A DNA stretch of 7,115 nt from a bacterium. GTDB lineage: Bacteria > DYJV01 > JALVYZ01. Both the position numbers and the translations under genes were made by a program. The notes below the pieces were generated by a model. That model saw only the letters and a list, made by a program, of their open reading frames with translations. It searched no databases and was not told the DNA's origin. Location of the stretch: the NCBI GenBank assembly GCA_027037705.1, contig JALVYZ010000363.1, positions 1 to 7,115 of the forward strand, written 5' to 3'. Below are positions 6,120 through 7,115 of the stretch, piece by piece (within the stretch, counting starts at the first letter, position 1; every line of letters starts with the position of its first letter).

Positions 6120-7115
6120 TTATTTTCTTTTAAAATTTTTCAAAAATACAACTGCTCCAACTAAAAATGTAACAATGTTTAACTTTAAATGAGGATAGAA
6201 AAGTAGAACTCCTGTAATCCCCAATATAATTCTTTCAATCTTATTAAATTCTCTAATAGAATAACCAACAGAAGCTGAGTTTAAATACACAATTGCAGCA
6301 ATTGTAAAGAATATCTTTGATACAATAATTAAAATTGCCTGAGTCAAATGATAATTCTCAATTATTGGAAGCACTAAAATTGCAGTTCCGTACATTGAAC
6401 ATATAAAAGATAATCCAATCAAATATTTTGGCAATGCCACAAGAGCAGCATAAACACCAGTTTTTATTGGATTTGTATTAAATACTGACGATACTGCATA
6501 AACAGACAATCCCACTGGCGGAGTAACTTCAGCTAATACAGCATAATAAAATAAAAACATGTGTGTTGCTAATAATGCAGCATGTTCAGGGATTCCAGCT
6601 TCAACAGCAAGTTTTTGAATTGCAGGAGCAGTCAAAGCAGATGTTAAAACATAAGTTGCAACAGGAGGAACTCCCATCCCCAAGATTAAACTAAAAATTG
6701 CTGTAAAAATTAACGCAAAGAATAGATGGCCTTTTGAAATATGAGATAAAAACAGCGAAAATTTTGCAGCAAGTCCAGTTGTAACCATAATTGTCATAAC
6801 AATATTTGCAGCACACACTGCCACACCAATATGGATTAAACTTTTAAATCCATTAGCAAGTCCTTCAAATAAATTTTTAACTGGAGGTCTTAATTCTGGG
6901 AAAATATAAGCTAAAATTATAAATAAAAATATAGCTGCAACTACTGAAACATTAATTGCATATCCTCTATAAATTAACACAATTATTAAAACAATAGGCA
7001 AAAAAACATAACTGTTCTTTAAAGCATATTTTTTATTTACATTTTTCGCAACTTCAATAGGCTGTAGTTTTGCCTTTCTCACATAAAATTCATTGTATAG
7101 CCATATACCCAAAAG
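6120..7115 (-). CDS. TRAP transporter fused permease, C-terminal (large, DctM-like) part; 5' end outside window
   Basis: Inner-membrane permease of a tripartite ATP-independent periplasmic (TRAP) transporter, which uses an ion gradient together with a substrate-binding protein to import organic acids or similar solutes. The frame is open to the right edge (about 331 visible codons), and no start with a Shine-Dalgarno is seen, so it continues beyond the window. Residues counted from 7112: a linker LYNEFYVRKAKLQPIE (5-20), then about eight hydrophobic segments. The family signature is LGMGVPPVATYVLTSALTAPAI (about 144-165), and THMFLFYYAVLAEVTPPVGLSVYA (183-206) is typical of the fused 4TM/12TM (TAXI-type) permeases. 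PPVAT replaces the commoner PTTAxY. A binding-protein gene is expected to the right. The substrate cannot be read from this part. The stop lies one base from the stop of the convergent gene. Confidence 0.92.
   Translation of the reverse strand, partial: LLGIWLYNEFYVRKAKLQPIEVAKNVNKKYALKNSYVFLPIVLIIVLIYRGYAINVSVVAAIFLFIILAYIFPELRPPVKNLFEGLANGFKSLIHIGVAVCAANIVMTIMVTTGLAAKFSLFLSHISKGHLFFALIFTAIFSLILGMGVPPVATYVLTSALTAPAIQKLAVEAGIPEHAALLATHMFLFYYAVLAEVTPPVGLSVYAVSSVFNTNPIKTGVYAALVALPKYLIGLSFICSMYGTAILVLPIIENYHLTQAILIIVSKIFFTIAAIVYLNSASVGYSIREFNKIERIILGITGVLLFYPHLKLNIVTFLVGAVVFLKNFKRK

Noticed and set aside
6135-6147. Palindrome ATTTTTCAAAAAT near the end of the TRAP permease gene
   Set aside because: Six A-T pairs with a one-base centre inside coding sequence; far too weak for a terminator and expected by chance here.

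Overview
The window is AT-rich bacterial chromosome using the standard bacterial code (TGA ends both mraZ and ftsI). Most of it (bases 1-5421, all on the minus strand) is the proximal half of a division and cell wall (dcw) cluster in the order mraZ, rsmH, ftsL, ftsI, murE, murF, with murF running off the left edge. The right side holds a small plus-strand membrane protein gene (5621-6118). It converges on the 3' part of a TRAP-transporter fused permease gene (6120-7115, minus strand), whose 5' end lies beyond the window.

Organism: MurE carries the DNPR motif of the meso-diaminopimelate-adding enzymes, so a DAP-type peptidoglycan is expected. The class B PBP ends in one degenerate PASTA-like domain, a layout seen in Bacillota and in several Gram-negative lineages such as Desulfobacterota-type and Deferribacterota-type bacteria. 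Together with the high AT content and the TRAP permease this suggests an AT-rich, probably free-living bacterium. The sequence alone does not support naming a phylum.

How it works together: MraZ is the likely autoregulator of the cluster. Four tandem 10-bp-spaced copies of a GTGGTAA-like element lie just upstream of mraZ and are probably its binding sites; a TTGACA hexamer lies just behind them. From mraZ to murF no gap exceeds 7 nt. Adjacent genes overlap by 4, 16, 8 and 8 nt, with a single 7-nt gap between ftsI and murE, so the set is almost certainly one transcript with translational coupling. RsmH methylates 16S rRNA. FtsL and FtsI are divisome components at the septum. MurE and MurF add the third residue and the terminal D-Ala-D-Ala to the peptidoglycan precursor in the cytoplasm.

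The 180-bp divergent spacer (5422-5602) holds the MraZ repeats, a probable mraZ promoter, an AT-rich imperfect inverted repeat and a possible leaderless promoter for the plus-strand gene. That gene encodes two membrane helices followed by a soluble beta-rich region resembling bacterial PH-like domains, and its function is unknown. I found no mobile element, CRISPR array, tRNA or rRNA. The window is largely a conserved housekeeping locus, and I see no convincing evidence of a new multigene system. The points most worth a second look are the variant MraZ box array, the small membrane protein and its possible leaderless start, and the decayed PASTA domain of FtsI.
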